64,000 bases of DNA from Acidobacteriaceae bacterium (GTDB lineage Bacteria > Acidobacteriota > Terriglobia > Terriglobales > Acidobacteriaceae): NCBI GenBank assembly GCA_903642235.1, contig CAHJWL010000015.1:18902-82901 (forward strand), given 5' to 3'. Below are positions 46,040 through 54,849 of the stretch, piece after piece. Position 1 is the stretch's first letter. Each line of letters starts with the position of its first letter. A program made the position numbers and the translations under genes. The notes beneath the pieces were generated by a model. It saw only the letters and a program-made list of their open reading frames with translations. It was not told the DNA's origin and did no database searches.

Positions 46040-46495
46040 TTTGCCACAGACCCTCCTCAGCTTCCATTTCTCCAGCGCGATCGTGCCATCGCCTCATGAT
46101 CCGTGCCTGTCCTTACGCTCCTGGGATGGGCCCGGGTCCCCCGCTTCGTCCAGGCACCTCCTGAACCGTCCTTTCGACCAAAGCGATGTTAGGCGGAGAA
46201 TCCCACGTTCCGCCCTCGCCTGAGCGCCGGCAGACAGCTGGCACGTCCTGCCTCAGTGGCGCAACGACCCCGGGTCGCTGCGTACACTGAGGGAGCATGA
46301 CAGATCTCACAGACGCTGCCCCGTTCTTCTAAAGCAAGTACCTTGGACCGAACTGCCGTGAAAGCAAGACTTTACCGCGAAAGTAGGGGAGGGGGACGGC
46401 ATACCTCCTCCGGCCGCCATCGCCAGCGGTAAGCTATCCTCTATCCATGACACCATCGCAAGGAGAAGAGCATCTCTCCTTCGAGGAGCTCGAAT
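46040..46495. other. Intergenic region
   Basis: 456 bases between the ftsH terminator and the LarA-type gene. An 11-codon ORF (46297-46332) has GGGAG upstream but is too short to support. GAGGAG lies seven bases before the next gene's ATG. I recognise no RNA family here. Confidence 0.35.
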
Positions 46496-47806
46496 ATGCC
46501 CTGGTTCTCCGTCCAAGCACCCACCGTCTCGGAACTGCAGATCGAAGCCGCAGTCGACCGGCTGCTCGCGGAAGCTCGCACCCGCATCCACCACGATCTG
46601 AAACGTGTGCTTCTGCTACCGCCTGACCTGACGCGTGCCCACTCCGGCGCCGGACGCATCACAGAACTCCTGTACAACAAGCTGCCCGACGCGCATGTCG
46701 AAGTGATCCCGACCCTCGGTCAGCACATCCCACACACCGAGGCTGAAAACCGGTGGATGTTCGGCTCCATTCCAGAAGAGCGCATCTTTGCACATGACTG
46801 GCGCGATGGCTGCACCCGAGTCGGCGTAATCCCGGCTTCGCTCGTTGCCGAAACCACCGCGGGCGTCGCTGATTGGGAGATCCCCGTCGACCTTAACACC
46901 AAGCTCATGCACGAGCCTTGGGACCTCATCATCAACATCGGCCACGTTGTTCCGCATGAGGTGCTCGGCTTTGCCAACCACAACAAGAACTACTACATCG
47001 GTCTCGGCGGCAAAGACACTATCTGCGCCTCGCATATCGCAGCTGCTGTCTATGGCATCGAGAACAATCTGGGCTGCCTCGTCACACCTCTACGCGCCTG
47101 CTACAACTGGTCCGAGGACGAGCACCTCGCACACCTGCCAGACGTCTACCTGCAGATCGTGATGCGCCGCGACGAACAGCAGCGGCTCGTCACCAGCGGC
47201 ATCTTCGTTGGCGATGATCTTGAGACCTACCTCGAAGCCGCGCGGCTCTCACGCGAGCAGAACATCATCACCTTTGACAAGCCCATCCGGAAGATCGTCG
47301 CGGTCATGCAGGCTGACGAGTTTCGCGCGACCTGGGTTGCCAACAAGGCCGTGTACCGCACCCGCATGGCTCTGGCCGATGGCGGCGAGCTGCTTATCCT
47401 CGCTCCCGGCGTGGAGCGTTTTGGCGAGCAGCCCGAGGTCGATGCGCTCATCCGCAAATACGGCTACAGAGGCACGGAGCGCACACTCTCCCTCTACAAA
47501 ACGGAAGCCGACATGCAGGATATCCCGCATGGCGTCGCGCATCTGATCCACGGCTCGAGCGAAGGCCGCTTTACGATCACCTATGCGCCAGGACATCTCA
47601 CCCGCGAGGAGATCGAGGGCGTGGGCTACCAGTACGCCGACCCGGCCGAGATGCAGCATCGCTACAATCCCTCCCTCATGCAGGAAGGCTGGAATACCAT
47701 GGCCGACGGCGAAGAGGTCTTCTACATCAGCACACCCTCTGCCGGCCTGTGGGCGACCGAGGCAAAGCTCAACGATCCTGCACGGCGCGAGCTCGCAACG
47801 GCATAG
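46496..47806 (+). CDS. LarA-type nickel-dependent racemase/epimerase family protein (DUF2088)
   Basis: 436 residues with GAGGAG seven bases before the ATG. The N-terminal LarA domain has the characteristic VLLLPPDLTRAHSGAG and IPTLGQHIPHTEAE blocks, and the cofactor region reads NIGHVVPHEVLGFANHNKNYYIGLGGKDT, with the histidines and lysine that hold the nickel-pincer cofactor in LarA. LarA-like proteins racemise or epimerise 2-hydroxyacids, including sugar acids. No LarB, LarC or LarE cofactor genes are in the window. It converges on the SelA-like gene, and with the lactonase at 50405 hints at sugar-acid chemistry. No export signal. Confidence 0.82.
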   Translation: MPWFSVQAPTVSELQIEAAVDRLLAEARTRIHHDLKRVLLLPPDLTRAHSGAGRITELLYNKLPDAHVEVIPTLGQHIPHTEAENRWMFGSIPEERIFAHDWRDGCTRVGVIPASLVAETTAGVADWEIPVDLNTKLMHEPWDLIINIGHVVPHEVLGFANHNKNYYIGLGGKDTICASHIAAAVYGIENNLGCLVTPLRACYNWSEDEHLAHLPDVYLQIVMRRDEQQRLVTSGIFVGDDLETYLEAARLSREQNIITFDKPIRKIVAVMQADEFRATWVANKAVYRTRMALADGGELLILAPGVERFGEQPEVDALIRKYGYRGTERTLSLYKTEADMQDIPHGVAHLIHGSSEGRFTITYAPGHLTREEIEGVGYQYADPAEMQHRYNPSLMQEGWNTMADGEEVFYISTPSAGLWATEAKLNDPARRELATA

Positions 47807-47812
47807 CGCCAG

Positions 47813-49432
47813 CTATGCCCTGCGAGCACTCCACTCCGCCGCACCATACTCCCCAAGCTCGACCCTTCCCGACATGGCCGAGGCGGAGGCCCTACCGGCA
47901 AAGTTCCATTCGATAGAGTGTCCACTCACCTGCATGGTGCTCCGGAGCCTGATCTCGTCTCCATGCACCTCACCCACCAGCGAAGCCGGGTAGAGCTCGC
48001 CCCTCTGCGTTCCGGAGACGGTGTTGCCCTCCTGCATCAGCGTGAAGTGCTGCTCGCCCACTCCGCGCGTATAGCGGATCGTAACCGCCCATGTTCCATG
48101 AACCTGTACCGCATCGCCTTGCGCGACGACAGGATCGCGATACTCACCAAGCCTCGTCAGCCCGTCGTAGAGTGCATCCGCAACAATCACCTCTTCGCCC
48201 GCCGCCATCATGTACGGCATGATCGTCAGAGAACTCGCCATCTCTGTGGGCCTTCGACCCGTACCTCCATCGACCATAATGCGTGGCGTCCCTGCATCGA
48301 GCCGTGCCACCATCTCCGTACCCGTGATCTTCAGCTGCGCAGCATCCCAGTGAACGCGCAGACGCGGACTCTTGTTGGAGAGATCGTCCGGCTGCAGAAT
48401 CTCCGTTGTCACGGACGGCAGACCCTTGACCCTGCTCGCAACGTGGTCGAGCCAGCTCTGCCATTCGCGCTGCTCGGCCGCGTGGTCCCGCTTGCCCCAC
48501 TGCCGCACCGCCGCCAGCATGCCCATAATCTCTTCCTTGCCGACCTTGAAGGCGCGACCGTAGTTATGGTGCGGTGCAGCCTGGAAGAAGGCCGCATGCG
48601 TCAGACTCGCATCGCCCAGCAGCAAACCCGCGGCCTGCGGCCCCCGCATGCACTTTCCGCCCGAGTACCCCACCAGCGTCGCTCCAGCCTGCAGATGGAT
48701 GTTTGGTGTCACCGGCTCCTCCGCCGCCGCATCCACGAGCACCGGCACACCCTTCTCCTTCGCGATCGAACAGATGTTTGCAATGGAGAGCGGGCCTGTC
48801 GCCGACGCCGGCCCGCTCAGCACATAGATCATCGCAACCTTGGCAGTCAGCTTCGCGCTCAGCTCTTCCGGAGAGTCGATCTCCACGACCTCCGCACCCG
48901 TCATCCGCACGCCGAAGTCATACGGGTTGCGTGAGTGCTTTGGGATCACCACCTGCGTCTTCGGTCGCAGGTACGGCAACGCCTGCGAGGCCTCAACGTC
49001 TGTGCCGACGGTGCAGGCTATCGTTGCGAGCGCAATGGCCGCCTCGCACCCGGTCGTTACGATCGCACTCGGGGCTACCAGCAGCTGCGCGATCTCCTTG
49101 CCAACCGCGGCCATCAGCTCGTCCAGCTGCACGAAGTAGAAGGAGGCCTCGTACATGGCCTGCTTAACCTCCGGAAGCGAGCGCGATCCGCTAATGATAG
49201 TGAAGGTGCCGTGGGCGTTCACAATCGGGCGCACACCAATCTTTGTGAAGAGATTCGTCGTCTCCCGTCCTGTGATCTTCGGAAAGCCCGCAGGCGCCAG
49301 GCCTTCAACGGCATCGGCCTTCGCCATCGCAGCCATCCCGGCCGGCAGAGGCGCAATCGCCGCAGTGACACTGAGAGCCGAGTGCTTGAGAAGCTCACGA
49401 CGCGAGAGACCTGATCGACGGAAGAAAACCAT
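47813..49432 (-). CDS. Tat-exported SelA/DgaE-type PLP-dependent enzyme
   Basis: 539 residues from ATG 49432 (AAGGG six bases upstream; a GTG one codon before is also possible). A twin-arginine signal, SRRELLKHS, and a hydrophobic Ala-rich stretch mark export. The aspartate-aminotransferase-fold domain has GVRPIVNAHGTFTIISGS, TTGCEAAIALA, VDAAAEE (pyridine-N Asp) and the PLP lysine in GYSGGKCMRGPQ (about K261). This is the selenocysteine synthase-like group, which includes D-glucosaminate-6-phosphate ammonia-lyase. About 130 residues follow the enzyme domain (HGTWAVTIRYTRGVGEQHF, GTQRGELYPASL), a beta-rich module often seen in secreted proteins. The ridA-like gene precedes it on the same strand after 78 bases. 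Confidence 0.85.
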   Translation of the reverse strand: MVFFRRSGLSRRELLKHSALSVTAAIAPLPAGMAAMAKADAVEGLAPAGFPKITGRETTNLFTKIGVRPIVNAHGTFTIISGSRSLPEVKQAMYEASFYFVQLDELMAAVGKEIAQLLVAPSAIVTTGCEAAIALATIACTVGTDVEASQALPYLRPKTQVVIPKHSRNPYDFGVRMTGAEVVEIDSPEELSAKLTAKVAMIYVLSGPASATGPLSIANICSIAKEKGVPVLVDAAAEEPVTPNIHLQAGATLVGYSGGKCMRGPQAAGLLLGDASLTHAAFFQAAPHHNYGRAFKVGKEEIMGMLAAVRQWGKRDHAAEQREWQSWLDHVASRVKGLPSVTTEILQPDDLSNKSPRLRVHWDAAQLKITGTEMVARLDAGTPRIMVDGGTGRRPTEMASSLTIMPYMMAAGEEVIVADALYDGLTRLGEYRDPVVAQGDAVQVHGTWAVTIRYTRGVGEQHFTLMQEGNTVSGTQRGELYPASLVGEVHGDEIRLRSTMQVSGHSIEWNFAGRASASAMSGRVELGEYGAAEWSARRA

Positions 49433-49481
49433 CACCCACCCTTTGCTGGTTGCTCTGCTTAGAGGAAAAACGCGGAGAGCC

Positions 49482-49510
49482 GCGCCAGGACAGAATGCGC
49501 CAGGACAGAA
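49482..49510. repeat. 15-base tandem duplication between the RidA-like and SelA-like genes
   Basis: GCGCCAGGACAGAA occurs twice with a 15-base period, immediately after the RidA-like stop codon. Probably a recent replication slippage. Confidence 0.7.
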
Positions 49511-49990
49511 CTAGACATAGGCGATCAGGTCGATCTCTACCAGGGAGTTTCCCGGGATGCCGCCCGGCGCAACCGTCGTGCGGACGGGTGGCATACTGCC
49601 GAATCGACCCTTGTACGCCTCGTTCATCGACGCCCAATCTTTGATGTCACTGAGATACACATTCACCTTCAGCACCTTGTCCATCGATGAGCCAGCATCT
49701 TTTAGGTTCTGTTCAAGCTCATCGAGCACATGCTTTGTGTGCTCCTGCACCGTGCCCTCAAAATGTGCGCCCACACCTGCCAGAAACAACAGGTTGCCAT
49801 ACGAGATTGCACTGTTGAACAGCGGTGTCTCGGCTCCGGGCTTCTGTACCTTTGCGAGTGGCGCTCTCTTCTCTATCTTTGCTGCCGACTGCGCCTGTGC
49901 GGATCTCCCACCCAGTGTGGCAGCTCCGCCCGCTACGACGGCAGCCTTCACCGCACCTTTCAGAACTGTCCGTCTGCTCTGCTTCTCCAT
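49511..49990 (-). CDS. Tat-exported RidA family protein
   Basis: 159 residues from ATG 49990 with GGGAG seven bases upstream; the frame extends to 50053. A twin-arginine signal (SRRTVLKGAVKAAVVAGGAATLG, cleavage near AQAQ) occupies the first 34 residues. The RidA fold shows LLFLAGVGAHFEGTVQEHTKHVLDELE, the VNVYLSDIKDWASMNEAY segment and the catalytic Arg137 in PPVRTTV. RidA hydrolyses reactive enamine/imine intermediates released by PLP enzymes; an exported copy is unusual. It heads a likely operon with the exported PLP enzyme. Confidence 0.88.
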   Translation of the reverse strand: MEKQSRRTVLKGAVKAAVVAGGAATLGGRSAQAQSAAKIEKRAPLAKVQKPGAETPLFNSAISYGNLLFLAGVGAHFEGTVQEHTKHVLDELEQNLKDAGSSMDKVLKVNVYLSDIKDWASMNEAYKGRFGSMPPVRTTVAPGGIPGNSLVEIDLIAYV

Positions 49991-50404
49991 GCCACGCTCC
50001 CGTTCTAGTCGCATCGTCGTTCGCTTCAAACCCTCGTCAGCAACGCTCCGCATACCCTTTGACTATGGCCGCTTGCAGCCTCCCTGTCGTCAGCAGGAAC
50101 CTCCGCTCTCTTCTCCGAAGCATCTGTGTTCGCGTACGGAGTGTTAGTCAGGCCTGCATCCGCTGTGCTTCCTGCTCTGTTCAGGGTTAAGTCAACATAG
50201 TACGTCAGCGTCGAACCAAATCCCAGATCACCTGCCGTGCTGTCGGCGAGATCAAAGGCCGTCAGCAGGCCCTCGGCCGCGTGCTTTGCCTTCCTTCCTG
50301 CGCGCCGGCCCGAAGCTCGCTCGGAGTGCGGCAGGGCTCTCAGGCCGGCTGCCAATTTCCACATCGACCCGCATCTGCTGCCTCGCAGGGTTTACCGTAC
50401 CCTC
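49991..50404. other. Intergenic region between divergent genes
   Basis: 414 bases between the RidA-like gene and the lactonase gene. A 112-codon minus-strand frame (50026-50364) has no ribosome binding site or recognisable motif, and I do not call it. Promoters for both sides must lie here but none is convincing. Confidence 0.35.
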
Positions 50405-51550
50405 ATGCTTAATCGCCGCCGTCTTGTGAAGACTCTGCACGCAGCAGCCTTTCTGCCCCGCGCGATCGCGGCGCACGCGGCCACGCCGCACGTTCGCCTC
50501 CTTATTGGCACGGGCACAGCCTCACCCAGCACCAGCAAGGGTATTTACCTCGCCGACTGGAACTTGAAGACTGGCGAACTCGGTCCACGTACCCTGGTCG
50601 CCGAACTCGAAAGTCCCACCTGGCTCGCGCTCAGCCCCCGCGCTCCACGACTCTACGCACTCTCAGAGATCAACGTCGGCAGGGTCACCGCCTTCGATCT
50701 CCGCCGCAATAGCAGCCTCACTCTTCAGAAGATCAACGCTCAGACTGCCGAGGGCGAGGGTCCCGCGCACCTCTCGGTCAACACCGACGGACGAAGCGCG
50801 TTTGTTGCCAACTACGGCTCCGGCTCAATTACCGCCTACAAGATCGGGAAGTCCGGCGCCCTCTCCGCGCCTGTCTCGCATGTCCAGTACACGCCCGTCG
50901 ATGCTGATCCGGTTCACGCCAAGCCACACGCGCATCAGGCCACACCGTCACCCGACGGCCGGTTTCTCCTCGTCAACGACCTCGGCTCCGACCGCATCCT
51001 CGTCTACAGAATCGATGCCGGCTCCGGCAAACTCACACCAAACTCCCCGGCCTTCTGGCAGGCTCGCTTGAAGTCCGGCCCACGTCACCTTGTCTTTCAC
51101 CCAAACGGAAGGTGGGTGTACAACGTAAATGAGCTCGACTCCACCGTCGATCTTCTGTACTGGAACAGCATCCGCGGCTCTCTCACGACGCATGGCGTAC
51201 CTGTGTCCACGCTGCCCGCCGGCTACCCGGCCGGGACTGCCTTCTGCTCGGAGATACTCACCTCGCCCGACGGTCGCTTCGTCTACGCAGGCAATCGCCG
51301 CAATGAGACCATCGCCGCTCTCGACGTGAACCCCGCCTCCGGTGAACTCCTTCTCTCGCAGCTCGCCCCTCATGGCGGAAAGACTGCGCGCCACGTTACG
51401 CTTGATCCCTCTGGGCGTTTCCTTCTTGTCGCCCTACAGGATTCCAACGGCATAGCCGTGCTCGCGCGCGACCAGCGCACCGGCCAGCTCTCCGATCCTC
51501 TCCACACCTACCCTGTCGACAGCCCACAGTGCCTCGTCTTCACCACCTGA
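50405..51550 (+). CDS. Exported lactonase family (YbhE/6-phosphogluconolactonase-like) beta-propeller
   Basis: 381 residues from ATG 50405; the open frame reaches back to 50237 but the exported start is here. A signal-like segment (MLNRRRLVKTLHAAAFLPRAIAAHA) resembles a Tat leader with weak consensus. The seven-bladed propeller repeats are visible as SPDGR/NTDGR/HPNGR/DPSGR-containing strands (SVNTDGRSAFVANYGSGS, HQATPSPDGRFLLVND, VFHPNGRWVYNVNE, VTLDPSGRFLLVALQ), typical of the lactonase family. It may open sugar-acid lactones. The sequence before the ATG has no good ribosome binding site. Sugar O-acetyltransferase follows after 84 bases. Confidence 0.85.
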   Translation: MLNRRRLVKTLHAAAFLPRAIAAHAATPHVRLLIGTGTASPSTSKGIYLADWNLKTGELGPRTLVAELESPTWLALSPRAPRLYALSEINVGRVTAFDLRRNSSLTLQKINAQTAEGEGPAHLSVNTDGRSAFVANYGSGSITAYKIGKSGALSAPVSHVQYTPVDADPVHAKPHAHQATPSPDGRFLLVNDLGSDRILVYRIDAGSGKLTPNSPAFWQARLKSGPRHLVFHPNGRWVYNVNELDSTVDLLYWNSIRGSLTTHGVPVSTLPAGYPAGTAFCSEILTSPDGRFVYAGNRRNETIAALDVNPASGELLLSQLAPHGGKTARHVTLDPSGRFLLVALQDSNGIAVLARDQRTGQLSDPLHTYPVDSPQCLVFTT

Positions 51551-51634
51551 TAGCGGGAGACGTAAGTCTGACTTCGTTCCGCGCGCGCGGCATCGTACGT
51601 CCATGCACTTTCCCTGAATGCGTCCCCGGAGAAC

Positions 51635-52192
51635 ATGGTGAAGACAGAGAAAGAGAAGATGCTGGCCGGGGAGCTCTATCAGGCTGGCGTGTCGGAACTC
51701 ACGGCGGAGCGTCTCTACGCGCAGACGCTGCTTCACCGATTTAACCAGTCCTCGCCGGCTGACAGTCTCACCCGAGCCGTGCTTCTGCGTGATCTCCTCG
51801 GACGCGTGGACGACACCGTGACCGTTCAGCCTCGCTTTCGCTGCGACTACGGCTACAACATCTCCATCGGCTCGAGGACCTTCATCAACTTCGACTGCGT
51901 CTTTCTCGACTGCAACCGCATCACCATCGGCAGCGACGTCCAGATCGCCCCCGGCGTCCACCTCTACACCGCAACCCATCCGCTCGATCCTGTCACCCGC
52001 CGCTCCGGCCTTGAGCTCGCCCGGCCCATCACGATCGCCGACAACGTCTGGCTTGGTGGCGGTTCGATCCTCTGCCCCGGCGTCTCAATCGGGCAGAATA
52101 CGGTCGTCGGGGCCGGCAGCGTCGTCGTTCGCGATCTTCCACCCAACGTCGTCGCCGCCGGTAACCCTGCCCGCATCCTTCATGAACTCTAA
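51635..52192 (+). CDS. Maltose/galactoside O-acetyltransferase family protein
   Basis: 185 residues. An N-terminal Mac domain (TEKEKMLAGELYQAGVSELTAERL) precedes left-handed beta-helix hexapeptide repeats (YNISIGSRTFINFDCVFLDCNRITIGSDV, IADNVWLGGGSILCPGVSIGQNTVVGAGSVV), with the catalytic His in LYTATHPLDP. It transfers acetyl from acetyl-CoA to a sugar hydroxyl. GGAG lies just before the ATG. The preceding lactonase gene may be in the same transcript. Confidence 0.92.
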   Translation: MVKTEKEKMLAGELYQAGVSELTAERLYAQTLLHRFNQSSPADSLTRAVLLRDLLGRVDDTVTVQPRFRCDYGYNISIGSRTFINFDCVFLDCNRITIGSDVQIAPGVHLYTATHPLDPVTRRSGLELARPITIADNVWLGGGSILCPGVSIGQNTVVGAGSVVVRDLPPNVVAAGNPARILHEL

Positions 52193-52465
52193 GCAACTGT
52201 CCCCTGCACCGCCTCCAGGCTCCACCTGCCTGGATCCTGGTCCGGAACATCTTTGCCACTCCGGAGCCACACAGGAAGCAAACTCTTTCTCTTTCGCGAG
52301 CCGGACCCCTGCAGGTTTTAGCATCCGTGCTGCATTTTCTTGCGAAGTGCTAAGGGATCCTTGTTCTTGGGCCTCGCTCTCGATTGGCCTCTCACGTGCT
52401 TTGTCTTCAAGTGTCGCCGGATACAGCGGCACTTTGCACCACTTGCAACGCTGAGGAGCTTGCCA

Positions 52466-52666
52466 ATGTCGTTCTCTCTTCCCCGCAGCATCGCCTCTTT
52501 CCCGAAGTCCTCCGGCGCACGTCACTCGGTGCCGGCATCGCTCCGTCACGATGCCCTTCCAGACACGGTCTCTCTGCAGGAGAAACGTTCGTCCGTTCAG
52601 CTGACACTCGCCGTCTTCACCGCGCTCGCGATCCTGCTCTTCCCTGCCGTCCTGGGTCTTTCTTAG
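52466..52666 (+). CDS. Small tail-anchored membrane protein
   Basis: 66 residues from ATG 52466 with GAGGAG eight bases upstream; the frame extends upstream to 52340 but without a site. A polar, Ser/Arg-rich N-terminus is followed by a single C-terminal transmembrane helix (LTLAVFTALAILLFPAVLGL) ending in Ser, giving a tail-anchored topology. No family is recognised. Confidence 0.6.
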   Translation: MSFSLPRSIASFPKSSGARHSVPASLRHDALPDTVSLQEKRSSVQLTLAVFTALAILLFPAVLGLS

Positions 52667-52947
52667 CAGGGCGACAAGGAAGAGGGATGCGGAAGGCCGA
52701 GAGCCACACCGTCCGACTCTGTATCCTTCCCTGCACGCCGGAACAGCGGGAGCTTACACGCTCCCAGAACGCCCCGGACCGCCGGAAGACCCATAACGCC
52801 CAAGGCTGACGCTGGCAGCCTCAACCGGCGGAAGCGCCACGGCAAACTCCCGCTTTGTTTGCTAAACTGAGTCTGTCGAGAACGAGTCGGCGGCCTCGTG
52901 TTCAGGCTGCACAGGGCTACTCCGGCAGATCCCGGTTGTACAAGGTT

Positions 52948-53024
<77 letters not shown>

Positions 53025-53042
53025 ATTGTTGCATGTCTCTCT

Positions 53043-53417
53043 ATGCCAGTCGCCAAGCTGACGATCGATCTGGAAATCCCGCACGCTCAGTCCCTCAAAG
53101 ACCGCAGGCAGGTCGTTCGATCGCTTAAAGATGCCCTGAGACACAGCTTCAACATCTCGGTTGCGGAGACAGACGGTGCCCTGGTGTGGAACCGAGCGAC
53201 GCTCGAGATCGTTGCAATCTCCTCGTCGACCGGCTACCTGCGAGGGCAGATCACCGCAGTGGAGCGGGCCGCAGCCCGGCATGCAAACCGCTTCGGCGCC
53301 CTCATCACAGACAGCTTCGCCGAGCTGCTCGTCGAGGGGGATGCTGAAGCCTTGGAGCGTTCTGGTGACCTTTCCTTCAATGACGACACTTCCTCAGGCT
53401 TTCCCGACAAACTCTGA
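53043..53417 (+). CDS. ylxP: DUF503 family protein YlxP
   Basis: 124 residues. The N-terminal [30 protein letters not shown] is the DUF503 signature, and the [18 protein letters not shown] segment supports it. The family is usually encoded between infB and rbfA and is thought to act in ribosome biogenesis. Here it is next to rbfA but infB is about 9.8 kb away on the same strand. It lies immediately after tRNA-Pro. Confidence 0.9.
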   Translation: MPVAKLTIDLEIPHAQSLKDRRQVVRSLKDALRHSFNISVAETDGALVWNRATLEIVAISSSTGYLRGQITAVERAAARHANRFGALITDSFAELLVEGDAEALERSGDLSFNDDTSSGFPDKL

Positions 53418-53447
53418 TAATCTTGGCTTCTACCGGACGACCTTCTG

Positions 53448-53858
53448 ATGCCTGAGCACCGTGCAAGAACGCATCACCGCAATCGCGTCGCGAACACCTT
53501 CTCCGAGGAGATCGGAGCAATGCTCGAAGGCGAACTGTCCGATCCGAGGATCGCACCGAGCTACATCACAGACGTAGTCCTCGCACCCGGGGGCAAATCT
53601 GCTCGCGTCTTTGTCGCCGTTCATGGCGGGGATCACGAAGAAGAGGAGACGCTGGCTGGCCTGACGACCGCGCGCGCCTTTATTCGCTCGCAACTGCGCG
53701 ATCGCATGGGCGTTCGGCACGTGCCGGAGTTGACCTTCGCCATCGATCGTTCCGAAAAGATGACCGGAAGAATGGATGAACTTCTCGGCCGCATGCGAAA
53801 GCGTGAACGGCGATTTGTTCAAACGCTCAGCGCTGAGGGTGAGAAGCCAGCCTCATGA
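53448..53858 (+). CDS. rbfA: 30S ribosome-binding factor RbfA
   Basis: 136 residues. The KH-like fold is recognisable from RVANTFSEEIGAMLEGELSDPRI, VVLAPGGKSARVFVAVHG and LRDRMGVRHVPELTFAIDRSEK. RbfA binds the 30S subunit and helps 16S rRNA 5' maturation. The stop overlaps the nrnA start (ATGA). Confidence 0.95.
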   Translation: MPEHRARTHHRNRVANTFSEEIGAMLEGELSDPRIAPSYITDVVLAPGGKSARVFVAVHGGDHEEEETLAGLTTARAFIRSQLRDRMGVRHVPELTFAIDRSEKMTGRMDELLGRMRKRERRFVQTLSAEGEKPAS

Positions 53859-54838
53859 TGGTGCGCACCAACAGTATTGAAAGGATCTTGTCAGAGTTTC
53901 AGCCAGGGCGATCCTTCGTGCTGACCTCGCATAGCCGCCCGGACGGCGATGCCGTTGGATCCCTGCTTGGTCTCTCGGACCTGTTGGAGGACCGTGGCTG
54001 CCGGACAGAGATCGTGCTGGCCGATCCCGTTCCAGCAGTCTATCGAACGCTGCCCGGGGCGGAACGCATTCGGCACGCCACCTCGCCGAGCTTCGGCGAT
54101 TCCGACGGCCTCCGGCCCATCGTCATTCTGGAATGCGATAGTGTGGAGCGCACCGGGCTCCGTAGCCTTGAAGGTCGCTACCTCATCAACATCGATCACC
54201 ACGCAAGCGGGCGGAACTATGGCGATCTGAACTGGATTGACCCGGACGCCAGCGCGGTTGGCGCCATGGTGTATGAGCTTCTCGTCGCCATGGGTCAGCC
54301 GGTCAAGCCGGAGACCGCAAGCTGCATCTACGCCGCCATCCTCGCCGATACCGGCGGCTTCACCTCCCGGTCGACCACACCCGCGACCCTCTCCATGGCT
54401 GCGGAACTGGCTCGTCTCGGCGCGGATCCGGCAAGAATTGCCAACGATCTCTGTTTCTCAAGTCCCGAGTGCAAGGTTCGGCTGCTTGGCACGGCCCTGG
54501 TCAACATGCAGCGCCAGGGAACCATCGCCTGGAGCTGGGCCACCCTGGGTGATCTCGAACGTCTCCAGGCCATGACCGAGGACTGCGACGGTGTGGTGAA
54601 CTACCTCGTTGGCATCGCCGGAGTTGAGGCCGCATTCTTTGTTGTGGAGCTGCCCACCCCCGGGGAGTACCGCCTCAGTCTGCGCAGCAAGAGCCACCTC
54701 GACGTCGCACGTGTCGCTGAAAGCTTCGGCGGCGGCGGTCATCGCGCCGCCAGTGGATGCCTCATGAGGGGATCGCTCGAAAGCGTGATCGAGCGAGTCC
54801 GGGAAAAGGTCGCCCACGACTCTGTTAGCCTTACCTGA
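53855..54838 (+). CDS. nrnA: Bifunctional oligoribonuclease/PAP phosphatase NrnA (DHH/DHHA1)
   Basis: 327 residues. DHH motifs are present in order: TSHSRPDGDAVGS (motif I), ILECDSV, NIDHHAS (DHH), ADTGGFTSRSTT, and the DHHA1 signature GGGGHRAASG near the C-terminus. NrnA degrades nanoRNAs and converts pAp to AMP. The gene is coupled to rbfA by a four-base overlap, as in many rbfA-nrnA operons. Confidence 0.95.
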   Translation: MMVRTNSIERILSEFQPGRSFVLTSHSRPDGDAVGSLLGLSDLLEDRGCRTEIVLADPVPAVYRTLPGAERIRHATSPSFGDSDGLRPIVILECDSVERTGLRSLEGRYLINIDHHASGRNYGDLNWIDPDASAVGAMVYELLVAMGQPVKPETASCIYAAILADTGGFTSRSTTPATLSMAAELARLGADPARIANDLCFSSPECKVRLLGTALVNMQRQGTIAWSWATLGDLERLQAMTEDCDGVVNYLVGIAGVEAAFFVVELPTPGEYRLSLRSKSHLDVARVAESFGGGGHRAASGCLMRGSLESVIERVREKVAHDSVSLT

Positions 54839-54849
54839 CGCAATCCAGA

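Noticed and set aside
46297..46332. 11-codon ORF with GGGAG upstream, before the LarA-type gene
   Set aside because: Too short and without codon clustering or terminator to call it a leader peptide.
50026..50364. 112-codon minus-strand frame between the RidA-like and lactonase genes
   Set aside because: No ribosome binding site, no motif, and composition like the non-coding context; kept as intergenic.
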